Below are positions 1-7,494 of a stretch of 64,000 bases of DNA, in pieces. The stretch is from the NCBI GenBank assembly GCA_015057705.1, contig SVDU01000009.1:1-64000 (forward strand), in the 5' to 3' direction. The notes under the pieces are model-generated. The model made no database searches, had not been told where the DNA came from, and was given only the letters and a program-made list of their open reading frames with translations. The stretch's first letter is position 1, and each line of letters opens with the position of its first letter. Source of the stretch: Paenibacillaceae bacterium. GTDB lineage: Bacteria; Bacillota; Clostridia; Lachnospirales; Lachnospiraceae. The translations under genes and the position numbers were made by a program.

Positions 1-161
1 ATTGCTATTGCCTCCTGTTCGTCTTCCGGTTGCTTTTTCAGAAAAATGTCGCATATAGACCAGTTTTTCATATCCCTAAAGTCGCACAATCGCAACCATT
101 TATAAATTTCTGAGCTGGAAAATTCTCGCCTTATTTTGCTACAAATGCAGGGTTGAACCAT
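1..161 (-). CDS. Partial ORF inside repeat copy A, runs off the left edge
   Basis: An ATG at 161 opens a frame of at least 53 codons that leaves the window still open (begins MVQPCICSKIRREF and contains SSEIYKWLRLCDF). The product is not recognised. Copy B carries the homologous ATG (3499), but its frame hits a stop after 11 codons and has further stops later, so copy B is a decayed version. No convincing ribosome site precedes the ATG, so this may be a remnant rather than an expressed gene. Confidence 0.3.
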   Translation of the reverse strand, partial: MVQPCICSKIRREFSSSEIYKWLRLCDFRDMKNWSICDIFLKKQPEDEQEAIA

Positions 162-475
162 AGGGTCGAAAATGATGCAGGTTAAAGGCAGGTGCACCTT
201 ACGGCGCTCCTGCCAGTTTACAGCAGACGGCAATGCCGACTGCTTAAGGATTTGTGGACAAAACCCTTCTTTTTTGTTAGGTGGCTGTAAATTGGGTAAG
301 AGACACCTGTTAGGTGGCTGTAACAACTTTGAAATCAGCCAAATTCAAGGGTTTTTAAGGTGTCTGTGTAGGTACACCGCATAAAATATCACCAATTTAT
401 TCTCTCCAAAATATACCGCTCACCTTTTGCATTTCTTTTCTCTATCCTTTGGGGGCGTAATCACAAGAAATGTCC
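1..475. repeat. Structured intercassette repeat, copy A
   Basis: A non-IS sequence that recurs at about 3340-3790 (copy B) and, for its terminal 75 bp, at about 4938-5015 (copy C). Copies A and B share long near-identical stretches, for example the block around 165-250 and 3500-3590. Both keep several hairpins: GGCAGG...CCTGCC (about 195-222), GCAG-CGGC...GCCG-CTGC (about 223-245) and GGTGT...ACACC (359-378). In copy B the second hairpin swaps a pair but still folds through a G-T wobble. Every copy lies just downstream (minus-strand sense) of an immunity-type gene, so it is probably a boundary or recombination element between toxin cassettes. Its function is inferred only. Confidence 0.6.
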
Positions 476-476
476 A

Positions 477-956
477 TTAATGCGAAGGATTTACAGAGTC
501 TGAATGACTCCGAGCATTAATATTCCTATTAAATTCCGTATAATCATCAATTATTTTATTTTGTTCATATTCGTTTAGATTGTGATATCTTTCCAATAAT
601 AAATTTAATAACTCATCTGGTATTACAATATTTGTCTTTTTATAAATTTCAATAGATACTTCAGACATAATATCTCCTAATAGTACTACTCCTATATCAG
701 CCTTTCGTTTGTAAATGCAGTCCAATGTTCTCATCGGATTAATATCATATATAATATCAAAAACGGTAGCTTGCAGATAATCATCACCTTTATTATTATC
801 AAGTATATCTATACCTAGTTCAAAGGTTTTATTAATATCTCGATTATATAACTCAAGCAATGCTGCACTAGTTTCTTCAAATCCAAAAATATCTTGTATT
901 ATTTCGATTAACTTACTTGTTTCTAATCTTTTGATATATTCTAATTCATCTTCCAT
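477..956 (-). CDS. Putative immunity protein of an orphan toxin cassette
   Basis: A 159-residue acidic, helix-rich protein with no signal peptide or membrane segment. The family is not recognised with certainty; length, composition and position resemble small immunity proteins (Imm30-like families are a possibility). It starts 13 bp after the stop of the truncated toxin tip at 970-1437, the usual toxin-then-immunity order, with a ribosome site in the gap (GGAGGTAGATG). Repeat copy A follows directly. Inferred role: cytoplasmic neutraliser of the cognate toxin or of related toxins from neighbours. AT-rich base use matches the other cassette genes rather than the chromosome to the right. Confidence 0.55.
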   Translation of the reverse strand: MEDELEYIKRLETSKLIEIIQDIFGFEETSAALLELYNRDINKTFELGIDILDNNKGDDYLQATVFDIIYDINPMRTLDCIYKRKADIGVVLLGDIMSEVSIEIYKKTNIVIPDELLNLLLERYHNLNEYEQNKIIDDYTEFNRNINARSHSDSVNPSH

Positions 957-969
957 ACATCTACCTCCA

Positions 970-1437
970 TTATTTAATAGGTTTTAGTATTACTGTAGCC
1001 AAATAAGGCGTACCATCATCTAGAATCTTCCATCTACTTACGACTTGAATTTTTCCATTAGACCCTTCAATATAACTTATAATTTCCGTATTGCCAGTCT
1101 TTGCAGACTTAGCTGCTTCTAATAATTCTTCAGCTATCATCTGATTATTCTCAGCATTATCTAAAATGCCAGCATTATTTAGTGTTTTGCTCATTTCCTG
1201 TGATCTCTGGTAATTGTGCAATTTATCTTCACACAATTTAAGCTCACTTTTCATATTTTTATTAAAGTTTTCTGGATTAGTTTTCTTTATATTTTTCAAC
1301 TCATTTATTCGTGATTCAACGGCATCAGCATCTAATTCAACTTTTCCTCTCATATATGTATCAATTTTTCCTGTATTAATCTGTGCATTACCATCAGTAT
1401 AAACTTTTACAGGATGAGTAGAGCCTGGTGGTGTCAC
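970..1437 (-). CDS. Orphan C-terminal toxin module (truncated polymorphic toxin)
   Basis: 155 residues from a GTG at 1437. The reading frame continues upstream to 1530 without a usable start and reads through a Gly/Ala/Pro-rich linker (GAGAGAKSS) of the kind that joins a toxin tip to its delivery scaffold. The C-terminal half (about residues 95-155) looks like a compact alpha/beta domain; the central stretch is charged and helical. The toxin family is not recognised. The frame stops at the IS110-side terminator, so the N-terminal delivery part is missing and the gene is probably a silent cassette or pseudogene. The immunity gene at 477-956 follows. Confidence 0.5.
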   Translation of the reverse strand: MTPPGSTHPVKVYTDGNAQINTGKIDTYMRGKVELDADAVESRINELKNIKKTNPENFNKNMKSELKLCEDKLHNYQRSQEMSKTLNNAGILDNAENNQMIAEELLEAAKSAKTGNTEIISYIEGSNGKIQVVSRWKILDDGTPYLATVILKPIK

Positions 1438-1533
1438 TTCAGTAGTCTTTAGGCTACTTTTAGCACCAGCCCCCGCCCCCTCAGGTGGAGTACTGAGGTA
1501 TCCGACGAACGGTGAAAATTCGTATTCGCTTTA

Positions 1534-1566
1534 AAAAAGTATAGCACATCTTCGTGCTATTTTTAA
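1534..1566 (-). terminator. Bidirectional terminator after the transposase
   Basis: A 7-bp stem ATAGCAC/GTGCTAT (1541-1547 with 1554-1560), flanked by an A-run on the left and a T-run on the right, so it can work in both directions. It closes the transposase gene and separates it from the orphan toxin module. Confidence 0.7.
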
Positions 1567-1574
1567 GAAAGAAA

Positions 1575-2801
1575 TTACTGTTCTTCTTCTCGAATCGGTT
1601 CCCGGTATTCTGTCTTATTTTTCATCATTCCGTACACAATGTTCACCAACCGGCGCATGATACAGACCAATGCCTGAGACTTTGTCTTTCCTTCACCGAT
1701 TTTTCGCATATAATAATCATAAAACACCGGATGATTAGGTACTCCGTTCTTGGGTTTAGACACCATGGTTACTGCCAGGAAATAAAACAGTCCATGCAAC
1801 TGGCGGTTTCCTTGTCTGGAGCTTTGCTCCTTATCTTTTCCAGCAGAGCTGAACTTTACAGGAGCTACTCCTGCAAATCTTGCCAGCTTGTCTGCACTGG
1901 GAAATCTTCGGATATCACCGATTTCTGCAATCAGCTTACTGGCTATGGAAGTTCCGATTCCTGGCATACTGGTCAGTTTATAATCAAAGCTAAGCAGGAT
2001 TTTCTCGATTTCTTGATCAAGCCCTGCTAATTCTTCTTTTTGATGTTCCAAGTCTCTTACCAGACTTGTTGTGATAAAATCTCTGGATTCCTGATATTCT
2101 CGAAAGGTATTCCCATCGTGTTGGATACAGTCCAGAATCATTTCCGCTTTAACTTTTCTGATAATTGAAGATATCTCTTTGAATTCAATCGTTAGCTCTT
2201 CTGCCGTCTTTTCCTGCAAATGGGCAGGGGACGGGTAGGTCTTCCAGAAATACATGGCACATTTCCCGTCTATCTCGCTGAAGAACTTACTGTAGCTTGG
2301 GTATGCCATGGATATCTGTTCATGGAGTCCGTTCTTAAAACGGATACCGTCTTTTACCAATAAATCTCTCCGATTTACCAGTTGTGCCAAAGTCCACTCG
2401 TTATCTTTTGGCTTTGCATCCGGCAAAGTATGCAGCTGGTTAATTAGTACCGTTGCTACACAATACGCATCATGCTCATCATTTTTTCGGAGCATCGGTG
2501 CACTTTTTCGCTGGTCATAAGCCAGGGCAGGATTAATGTCCTTTACTATGTAGCCATTTTCAATCAGCCAGACAGCTAAGCTTCTGCCGTGACCATAAGC
2601 ATTTTCTAATCCATAAATGGGATCAAGTCCAAGATGACGGGATTTTCTGTTCACCTTTTCTGCCAGCTTTTTAAATTCACTAGGCTTGTTTTCTATCACG
2701 ATTACCTCTAATTTTTCATTCCAGCAGTTCACCATCACTGCGGTATGACTTTCCTTATGCAGGTCAATCCCCACATAAAGTAGATTTTCTCTTTTCTGCA
2801 A
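1575..2801 (-). CDS. IS110-family transposase (DEDD recombinase)
   Basis: The N-terminal RuvC-like DEDD domain shows its acidic residues in GIDLHKE, LENAYGHG and KNDEHDAYC. The C-terminal Transposase_20 domain carries the helix-hairpin-helix-like SMPGIGTSIASKLIAEIGD followed by FAGVAPVKFSSAGK, which holds the candidate catalytic serine. The start chosen is TTG at 2801 because GGAGGGAG lies directly upstream; this gives 408 residues, normal for the family. A longer frame to ATG 2888 would add an unlikely leader. IS110 enzymes act with a structured bridge RNA encoded in the non-coding end. The gene appears intact. Confidence 0.88.
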   Translation of the reverse strand: MQKRENLLYVGIDLHKESHTAVMVNCWNEKLEVIVIENKPSEFKKLAEKVNRKSRHLGLDPIYGLENAYGHGRSLAVWLIENGYIVKDINPALAYDQRKSAPMLRKNDEHDAYCVATVLINQLHTLPDAKPKDNEWTLAQLVNRRDLLVKDGIRFKNGLHEQISMAYPSYSKFFSEIDGKCAMYFWKTYPSPAHLQEKTAEELTIEFKEISSIIRKVKAEMILDCIQHDGNTFREYQESRDFITTSLVRDLEHQKEELAGLDQEIEKILLSFDYKLTSMPGIGTSIASKLIAEIGDIRRFPSADKLARFAGVAPVKFSSAGKDKEQSSRQGNRQLHGLFYFLAVTMVSKPKNGVPNHPVFYDYYMRKIGEGKTKSQALVCIMRRLVNIVYGMMKNKTEYREPIREEEQ

Positions 2802-3010
2802 TTCTCTCCCTCCAGATCTTGTTTCCAACCAATGAGTTCCTGTACCGGCAACCTCAGATGACAGCGTTAACTCTTCACGAGTCCGCAAGGGGACGACAGC
2901 CTATCTGCAACAAACCAATAGGTGGAAGAACAAGTTATTTCTTTTATTGGTTGTTGATGTTAACTCTGTATGAAATGGATTGCAAGTCATTTCTGGATTT
3001 ATTTTAAAGG
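2802..3010 (-). ncRNA. Candidate bridge RNA region of the IS110 element
   Basis: The non-coding 5' end of the element, where IS110-group members encode their bridge RNA. A strong stem is visible: CAACAAACCAATA (2908-2920) pairs with TATTGGTTGTTG (2945-2956) with one bulge. A 9-bp direct repeat GTTAACTCT occurs at 2866 and 2959. The target- and donor-binding loops cannot be assigned without the element's exact ends and insertion site. Confidence 0.35.
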
Positions 3011-3045
3011 AGAACGAACGGCAGAAAAAACGAAAGAAAAGGGAG

Positions 3046-3290
3046 CTACAAAAGAAGTATTTCTACCCCCTGTAACCCCCGGTAGCCCCAGTTTACCATA
3101 GAATCAATTTCCTGTAAATCCCATGGTTCACCATGAGCCATAGGGTAGACGATCTTGCTAAGCTTCCAATGAAATAGAATCAATATACCACTTTCAGCTT
3201 GCCCTGTGTCGCAAAATATTGCCCCTGTGTGACCTTTAAAACCGATGGTGGAACATATATGCCATTCAGGCAATTAAACACCTCGTTGGG
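3046..3290. mobile_element. Possible IS21-type terminal remnant
   Basis: On the minus strand this stretch has the phrase style of IS21-family ends, with spaced repeats such as GTCACACAGGGGCAATATTTTGCGACACAGGG and two copies of ATTGATTCTAT (about 3101-3111 and 3174-3184). No istA or istB is present nearby, so it would be a solo end left after deletion. A 75-codon frame here (3046-3273) is not believed to be a gene. The assignment rests on resemblance only. Confidence 0.3.
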
Positions 3291-3339
3291 CAAATCTGAA
3301 AAAGATGAATTTTCCTCTTTTACCTGCTAAGTGTTTGGA

Positions 3340-3790
3340 TTACTGTTACCTACTGTTCGTCTTCCTGTTGCTTTTACAGAAAAGTGTCGCATATATGCCA
3401 GTTTTTTATATTCCTCAAGTCGCACATTCGCAACCATTTATAAAATTCCGAACTGGAAGATTTTCAGTCTATTTTGCTACAAAAGCAGGAATGAACCATG
3501 GGGTCGAAAATGATGCAGGTTAAAGGCAGGTGCACCTTAGGGTGCTCCTGCCAGCTTACAGCAGCCGGCGATGCCGACTGCTTAAGGATTTTTAGATGAA
3601 ATTATGGATTTTTTCAGGTGGTTGTAAATTGGACAAGAAACACCTGATAGATGGCTGTGACTGCTCTAATAATAACCAAATTCAAGGTTTTTTAAGGTGT
3701 CTGTGTAGGTACACCTCATAAAATATCACCATCTAAATCACGTCAAATACACCGCTCGCCTTTTGAATTTCTTCTCTCTAACTTCACCAA
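3340..3790. repeat. Structured intercassette repeat, copy B
   Basis: The second full copy of the repeat at 1-475, in the same orientation, with the same hairpins (GGTGT...ACACC at 3696-3715). The small ORF carried by copy A is broken here by several stops. Its last 50 bp overlap the 3' end of the immunity-type gene 3738-4379, so the C-terminus of that protein is encoded by repeat sequence. Confidence 0.6.
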
Positions 3791-4379
3791 TAAATACAAT
3801 GAATATTAGTAATTTCTGGTATAGACTTTCTGCAACTTTTCCAGTATTGTATGGTGTCGAAGCAGGAATTTCTCTAAATATCAATAAACAGCAACCAAGT
3901 TCATTTGATTGCTGTTTATTGATTTGATATTTTTCAAATAGCGTTTTCTTATAAAGTAATTTCCATTTTTTTAATAAATCCTCAATTATACCTTTTACAG
4001 CAATACCACTACATTCATATAAATTTTTAATTTGATCCATATAAAGAGAATTCTCTAATAATATATTTTTGTTTTTCCGATTTATAAAAGTCCATAATGA
4101 ATCCACTGTTAACTCTATTAATTCTTTATCTTCACTCTCTAAAAATTGCAATAATATTTTTAATTGATAAGAATTTTTTTCATCATCCAAACAATAAGCT
4201 AACTTCTGTTTCCACTTAGTATTCCTATCCGAAAGAATTTCCATCAATTGCTCCCAGTCTGTATCCTCAAACTTATCAAGAATATCTTGTGCAATTGAGA
4301 AGCCTTCATCATACCAATAATCTGTGTAATCCGCTTCACCTGCAAAACCTTTTAAAAAATCATCTAATTTTTGAACCAT
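3738..4379 (-). CDS. Putative immunity protein with repeat-derived C-terminus
   Basis: 213 residues, acidic and helical. Residues about 30-145 are arranged as short helical pairs like HEAT-type immunity proteins (LKILLQFLESEDKELIELTV). The family is not assigned. The last 15 or so residues (VREKKFKRRAVYLT) are basic, unlike the rest, and come from repeat copy B, so the native 3' end was probably replaced by cassette recombination. The gene begins 42 bp after the stop of a toxin remnant (4422-4592). Inferred role: an orphan immunity gene kept after loss of its toxin. Confidence 0.5.
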   Translation of the reverse strand: MVQKLDDFLKGFAGEADYTDYWYDEGFSIAQDILDKFEDTDWEQLMEILSDRNTKWKQKLAYCLDDEKNSYQLKILLQFLESEDKELIELTVDSLWTFINRKNKNILLENSLYMDQIKNLYECSGIAVKGIIEDLLKKWKLLYKKTLFEKYQINKQQSNELGCCLLIFREIPASTPYNTGKVAESLYQKLLIFIVFIGEVREKKFKRRAVYLT

Positions 4380-4421
4380 AATAAAATTTTCTCCCTTGGC
4401 AATTTTTAATGCATATTGAAC

Positions 4422-4592
4422 TTAATTGCATTCATCTACTATAATTCCTTCAGGATTCATTTCATTAACCATATCAAAGTATTCTTTTTCAGGAATAGGT
4501 GCTTCACTATATCTCGGATAATAGACATATTTTCCATCAGAGTATACTGTATGATATTCAAATATTTCTTTTTTACCATAAAATAGTACCAG
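4422..4592 (-). pseudogene. Toxin-tip remnant without a start
   Basis: 56 sense codons between two stops, ending DECN then TAA. The reading is protein-like, rich in Tyr and acidic residues (EYHTVYSDGKYVYYPRYSEA), and has no start codon or ribosome site. It sits just upstream of an immunity-type gene, as the intact toxin tips do, so it is read as the last residues of a deleted toxin. The family is unknown. Confidence 0.4.
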
Positions 4593-4714
4593 TTAATCAG
4601 GAAAACAGGAAGCCCATAAACCTAATTGATTTAATTACCTATATTTCCAAAGGTTCATATTATTCTCTTCTAAGGTATTTTTACCTGTTACGCGGAGAAT
4701 TATTTTCACTTTTT
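4593..4714. other. AT-rich gap with no gene seen
   Basis: Between the toxin remnant and the 68-residue ORF the sequence is very AT-rich with stops in all frames; nothing recognisable remains. It is probably decayed cassette DNA. Confidence 0.4.
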
Positions 4715-4921
4715 TTACTTCTCTACATAATTATTTATACCAGAAAAATGTACATCACGCATAACTTCTTTATAATCACTATAAATTCCCTCTTTTTCAA
4801 TTATAATATCAAACATATCTTTTAATTTTCCATCTATTATAACTGTAATACCTTCGACTTGTTCTCCCGTTTTTTCAATTTCAAACTTCTCTGATATAAT
4901 GCTTAATTTATTATCGCTCAT
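4715..4921 (-). CDS. Small hypothetical protein in the cassette array
   Basis: 68 residues, acidic, with a beta-rich start and a helical second half (GKLKDMFDIIIEKEGIYSDY). Preceded by AAGGAG 10 bp before the ATG, which supports translation. It is not recognised; size and place suit an antitoxin or a truncated immunity protein. It lies just downstream of repeat copy C. It ends abruptly next to featureless AT-rich DNA, so it may be a 5' fragment of a longer gene. Confidence 0.4.
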   Translation of the reverse strand: MSDNKLSIISEKFEIEKTGEQVEGITVIIDGKLKDMFDIIIEKEGIYSDYKEVMRDVHFSGINNYVEK

Positions 4922-4937
4922 GTATTAGATGCTCCTT

Positions 4938-5015
4938 GTTCAATGGTTTTTAAGGTGTCTTTGTAGGTTCACCTTTAAAATATCAACAATTTATTTTCGC
5001 CAATATATACCGTTA
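4938..5015. repeat. Partial copy C of the intercassette repeat
   Basis: Only the immunity-proximal end of the repeat is present, at lower identity. The GGTG...CACC hairpin (4954-4973) survives although its inner bases have changed. It follows the immunity gene 5068-5697, matching the placement of copies A and B. Confidence 0.5.
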
Positions 5016-5067
5016 ATCTTTGATTAAATAGACTTTGTAGCACTTTTTAAAACTGTAATATAAAGAA

Positions 5068-5697
5068 TTATTCTTTTGCTAATTCTTTTAGGCTTTTGTA
5101 ATTGACGTCAGATATAGCTGTACCTGTTATAAATTCAGAAATATATGTTTCAATATCAGTAAAATCATAAAAATCGTCATCCTGGTAGACCTTTTGAACA
5201 TTGCTAACAGCCATCTTAAACATTTTCTTACTTTCCTCAACATTTGACTCAGCCAATAAAATGTGCCCTAATGCTTTATTAGGATAAACAAATTTATCAT
5301 ACAAATCATTAGACTTTACTAATATTAATTTTTCATTCTTAATATCCTTATTAAAACGGTAATATAAGGACTGTAAATAATATACAATAGACATTTTTTT
5401 AATGTCATTACTATTGATATTACATAATCTTTTAAATAATTCCTCTTCAATAAAACCAAAGCTGTGCCATTTAATTCCCGTTTCTAATATTAATGCATCC
5501 AAGTTATTTGAAGAAATTTTATAAACTTCGTCAATGCATTTTAATGCACTTTCATAATCTTCCAGCGGAAATTGTAGCTCTGTTAAACAGAGCTTAAACC
5601 ATAATTGAATATTTTGCTTGTTTTTGTCTAACTCCTTTTTAATAATACTTTCAACCGTAAGAACATCATCTTGATCAATTGCCTGTCTTAAATCCAT
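5068..5697 (-). CDS. Helical (TPR-like) immunity protein candidate
   Basis: 209 residues, soluble, with paired helices spaced like degenerate tetratricopeptide repeats (LWFKLCLTELQFPLEDYESALKCI is one pair; ALGHILLAESNVEESKKMFK another). There is no signal peptide. It begins 12 bp after the stop of the 588-residue toxin and is the last gene of the injection-system operon, so the cognate immunity role is inferred from position. Alternatives are a chaperone or adaptor for toxin loading. Repeat copy C follows directly. Confidence 0.6.
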   Translation of the reverse strand: MDLRQAIDQDDVLTVESIIKKELDKNKQNIQLWFKLCLTELQFPLEDYESALKCIDEVYKISSNNLDALILETGIKWHSFGFIEEELFKRLCNINSNDIKKMSIVYYLQSLYYRFNKDIKNEKLILVKSNDLYDKFVYPNKALGHILLAESNVEESKKMFKMAVSNVQKVYQDDDFYDFTDIETYISEFITGTAISDVNYKSLKELAKE

Positions 5698-5709
5698 AGC
5701 TTGTCTCCT

Positions 5710-7476
5710 TTAATAATAAATTGTATTTCCCATATCTCTTACTGACCATCCCTTAAACATATCAAAACTAATAATTTCCCCATCTTTTATATATATTTTT
5801 ATTTCCGCTTCCATTCCATTTATATGTGTTTTTATTTGAGTTGGTCCATCTTTTATTAATCCCTTTCCATCCATTTCTTTTAAGGTATTAAATCCTTTAT
5901 TCAAAATATCATCTTCACTTACACCCAAATCCGCTATTCCAGATTTTAAGTGTTTTTTAGAAAATACATGTTCTTTTACTGTATCTTTTAAAGCCGTTTC
6001 ATCAACACCGTTAAATATTCCTTTACCCGCCCCCTCAAAAGCCTCTGCCTTACCTACATTACCAGCTTCTTTAGATATAACTTCCGTCTTATTAATAGAA
6101 ACCCCAGTCTTACTTTTTGCAGCTTGTCCTAGTTCTTCAGTCAATAATTCTTCTGATCCTATCTCACCCCTTATAAACTTACGCATTTTATCTATTAGTT
6201 TCTCAAATGATTTACCGGCATTTTCCAATTTCCCAATAGTTGTGAGACCTTCCGTAGCCTTTACAGTTTCATTAAACTCCTCAACTATTTTTCCCCCTTC
6301 TGCCACACCTCTTTCTGCTTTTGTTGACTTTTGTAACACTTCCGGAGCCTCTGCCCCTTTTCCTACTCCACTTAATGCTATAAATGTAATTATTTCAAAA
6401 TCCAGCCTACCCTTAAATTTAGCTCTGTCTTCTGGACTTCCATGTATGATTTTATCATTAATATAATCAATTATTTCGTTGCATATTACAGGTATATATT
6501 TCTCAGGTTCTTTATAGATATTTACAATTCCTTCTGCCATATCAAATGGATTAATTGCCAGACTTACTAATCCATCTATCATTCCCCCTGCACCTTCTAT
6601 CAAAAATCCTCTGTCATATGCACCTTTACTAGAAGCAATATTAGTATTATCTATTAGTCTTTTAGCCATTCCTATACTGGTGTCTGACATCACTCCACAA
6701 TCTAAGCCTGGTGTCAATATTATAAGAGCAGCATTTATAGTTCTGTACAAGGGGTTGTCCAGGGGTGTCCGGTTTCCATTCTTCTGATAATCACTACAAT
6801 TCGTTAAGGCCCCAAAATTATCCGAAAGAAACGGAATGTTTTTATTATAAATCTGATTACCTGATATTTCCATGGAACTATTCAACTTTTGTTTGAGATT
6901 TTTATATAAATCAACTTTCCAGTTTATGATTGGATATTCTTCCACTACCGCTTTTCTAATTTTAACCAGGTAACTCATTGCTTCAATTCTAGGATTATAT
7001 ACACCTGGCAATTCATTTTGTAAAACAACATTTGGCCAAAATAAAAGCGCTCCTTTTCCTGTAGTGCCTTTTACAAAATCTGTAAAAAAAACTTTATTTG
7101 CTTCTTGGATTTTTTCAAAAATTCGTTGATTCTTTGGGAGTGATTCAACTTTTTTGATTTCCGTAAAGTTTTTGTTTACAGAATTCGTTGTCTGGGTTAT
7201 ATTTGCCCCAACCTCACGAATTATATTGACTTTTTTAACATGAGTCTGAACTGACTTAGGAACAGCCGCTGCTGTTTTTAGTGCAATACTACCAACTTTA
7301 CTAACTTTTGTAGGTACCGCTGCTACTGCTTTTCCAATCAGTTTCCCTGCCATACTGCTTTGGATTTTTTTTTCTGCAGTCTTCGCAGACTTCGCCAGAC
7401 TTTTCCCTACTGCTTCTGCCGCATGTACCACCTTGGGTATGGTTGCTTTGGTTATTCTCTTCAGCTTTTCCAGCAA
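5710..7476 (-). CDS. Polymorphic toxin, likely injection-system effector
   Basis: 588 residues. Residues 1-90 are Lys/Ala-rich amphipathic helices without a Sec signal. The middle (about 240-380) has short hydrophobic stretches (AALIILTPGLDCG, GGMIDGLVSLAINPFDMAEG, ITFIALSGVGKG) typical of pre-toxin regions that cross membranes or dock on a spike. After a Lys/Glu/Gly linker, the last 86 residues form a compact domain beginning HVFSKKHLKSGIADLG, with two conserved-looking histidines. This resembles the polymorphic toxin type 35 (Ntox35) group, though that name is tentative and the activity (a nuclease is plausible) is not shown. It lies in an operon with VgrG-like and PAAR-like genes and is followed by an immunity candidate. 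Confidence 0.65.
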   Translation of the reverse strand: MLEKLKRITKATIPKVVHAAEAVGKSLAKSAKTAEKKIQSSMAGKLIGKAVAAVPTKVSKVGSIALKTAAAVPKSVQTHVKKVNIIREVGANITQTTNSVNKNFTEIKKVESLPKNQRIFEKIQEANKVFFTDFVKGTTGKGALLFWPNVVLQNELPGVYNPRIEAMSYLVKIRKAVVEEYPIINWKVDLYKNLKQKLNSSMEISGNQIYNKNIPFLSDNFGALTNCSDYQKNGNRTPLDNPLYRTINAALIILTPGLDCGVMSDTSIGMAKRLIDNTNIASSKGAYDRGFLIEGAGGMIDGLVSLAINPFDMAEGIVNIYKEPEKYIPVICNEIIDYINDKIIHGSPEDRAKFKGRLDFEIITFIALSGVGKGAEAPEVLQKSTKAERGVAEGGKIVEEFNETVKATEGLTTIGKLENAGKSFEKLIDKMRKFIRGEIGSEELLTEELGQAAKSKTGVSINKTEVISKEAGNVGKAEAFEGAGKGIFNGVDETALKDTVKEHVFSKKHLKSGIADLGVSEDDILNKGFNTLKEMDGKGLIKDGPTQIKTHINGMEAEIKIYIKDGEIISFDMFKGWSVRDMGNTIYY

Positions 7477-7494
7477 ACTACCACCTCCTATATT

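Larger units (their letters stand above)
1534..3010 (-). mobile_element. IS110-family insertion sequence (approximate limits)
   Basis: Contains one DEDD-type transposase gene plus a non-coding leader of about 200 bp on its 5' side. IS110 elements lack the usual terminal inverted repeats and target duplications, so exact ends cannot be fixed by eye; the limits given run from the terminator to the end of the structured leader. It sits inside the toxin-immunity cassette array and separates the toxin tip (970-1530) from repeat copy B. Confidence 0.6.

Noticed and set aside
1-475. CRISPR-like repeat array (TTAGGTGGCTGTAA occurs twice)
   Set aside because: Only two short copies with irregular spacing inside a longer duplicated element; no spacers or cas genes.
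1554-2030. 158-codon plus-strand ORF
   Set aside because: Antisense to the IS110 transposase, which is clearly the real gene.
3046-3273. 75-codon minus-strand ORF
   Set aside because: It lies in DNA that looks like a mobile-element end; no ribosome site is evident and the translation is not protein-like.
4499-4825. 108-codon plus-strand ORF in the cassette array
   Set aside because: Low-complexity AT-rich translation, antisense to the toxin remnant and small ORF.
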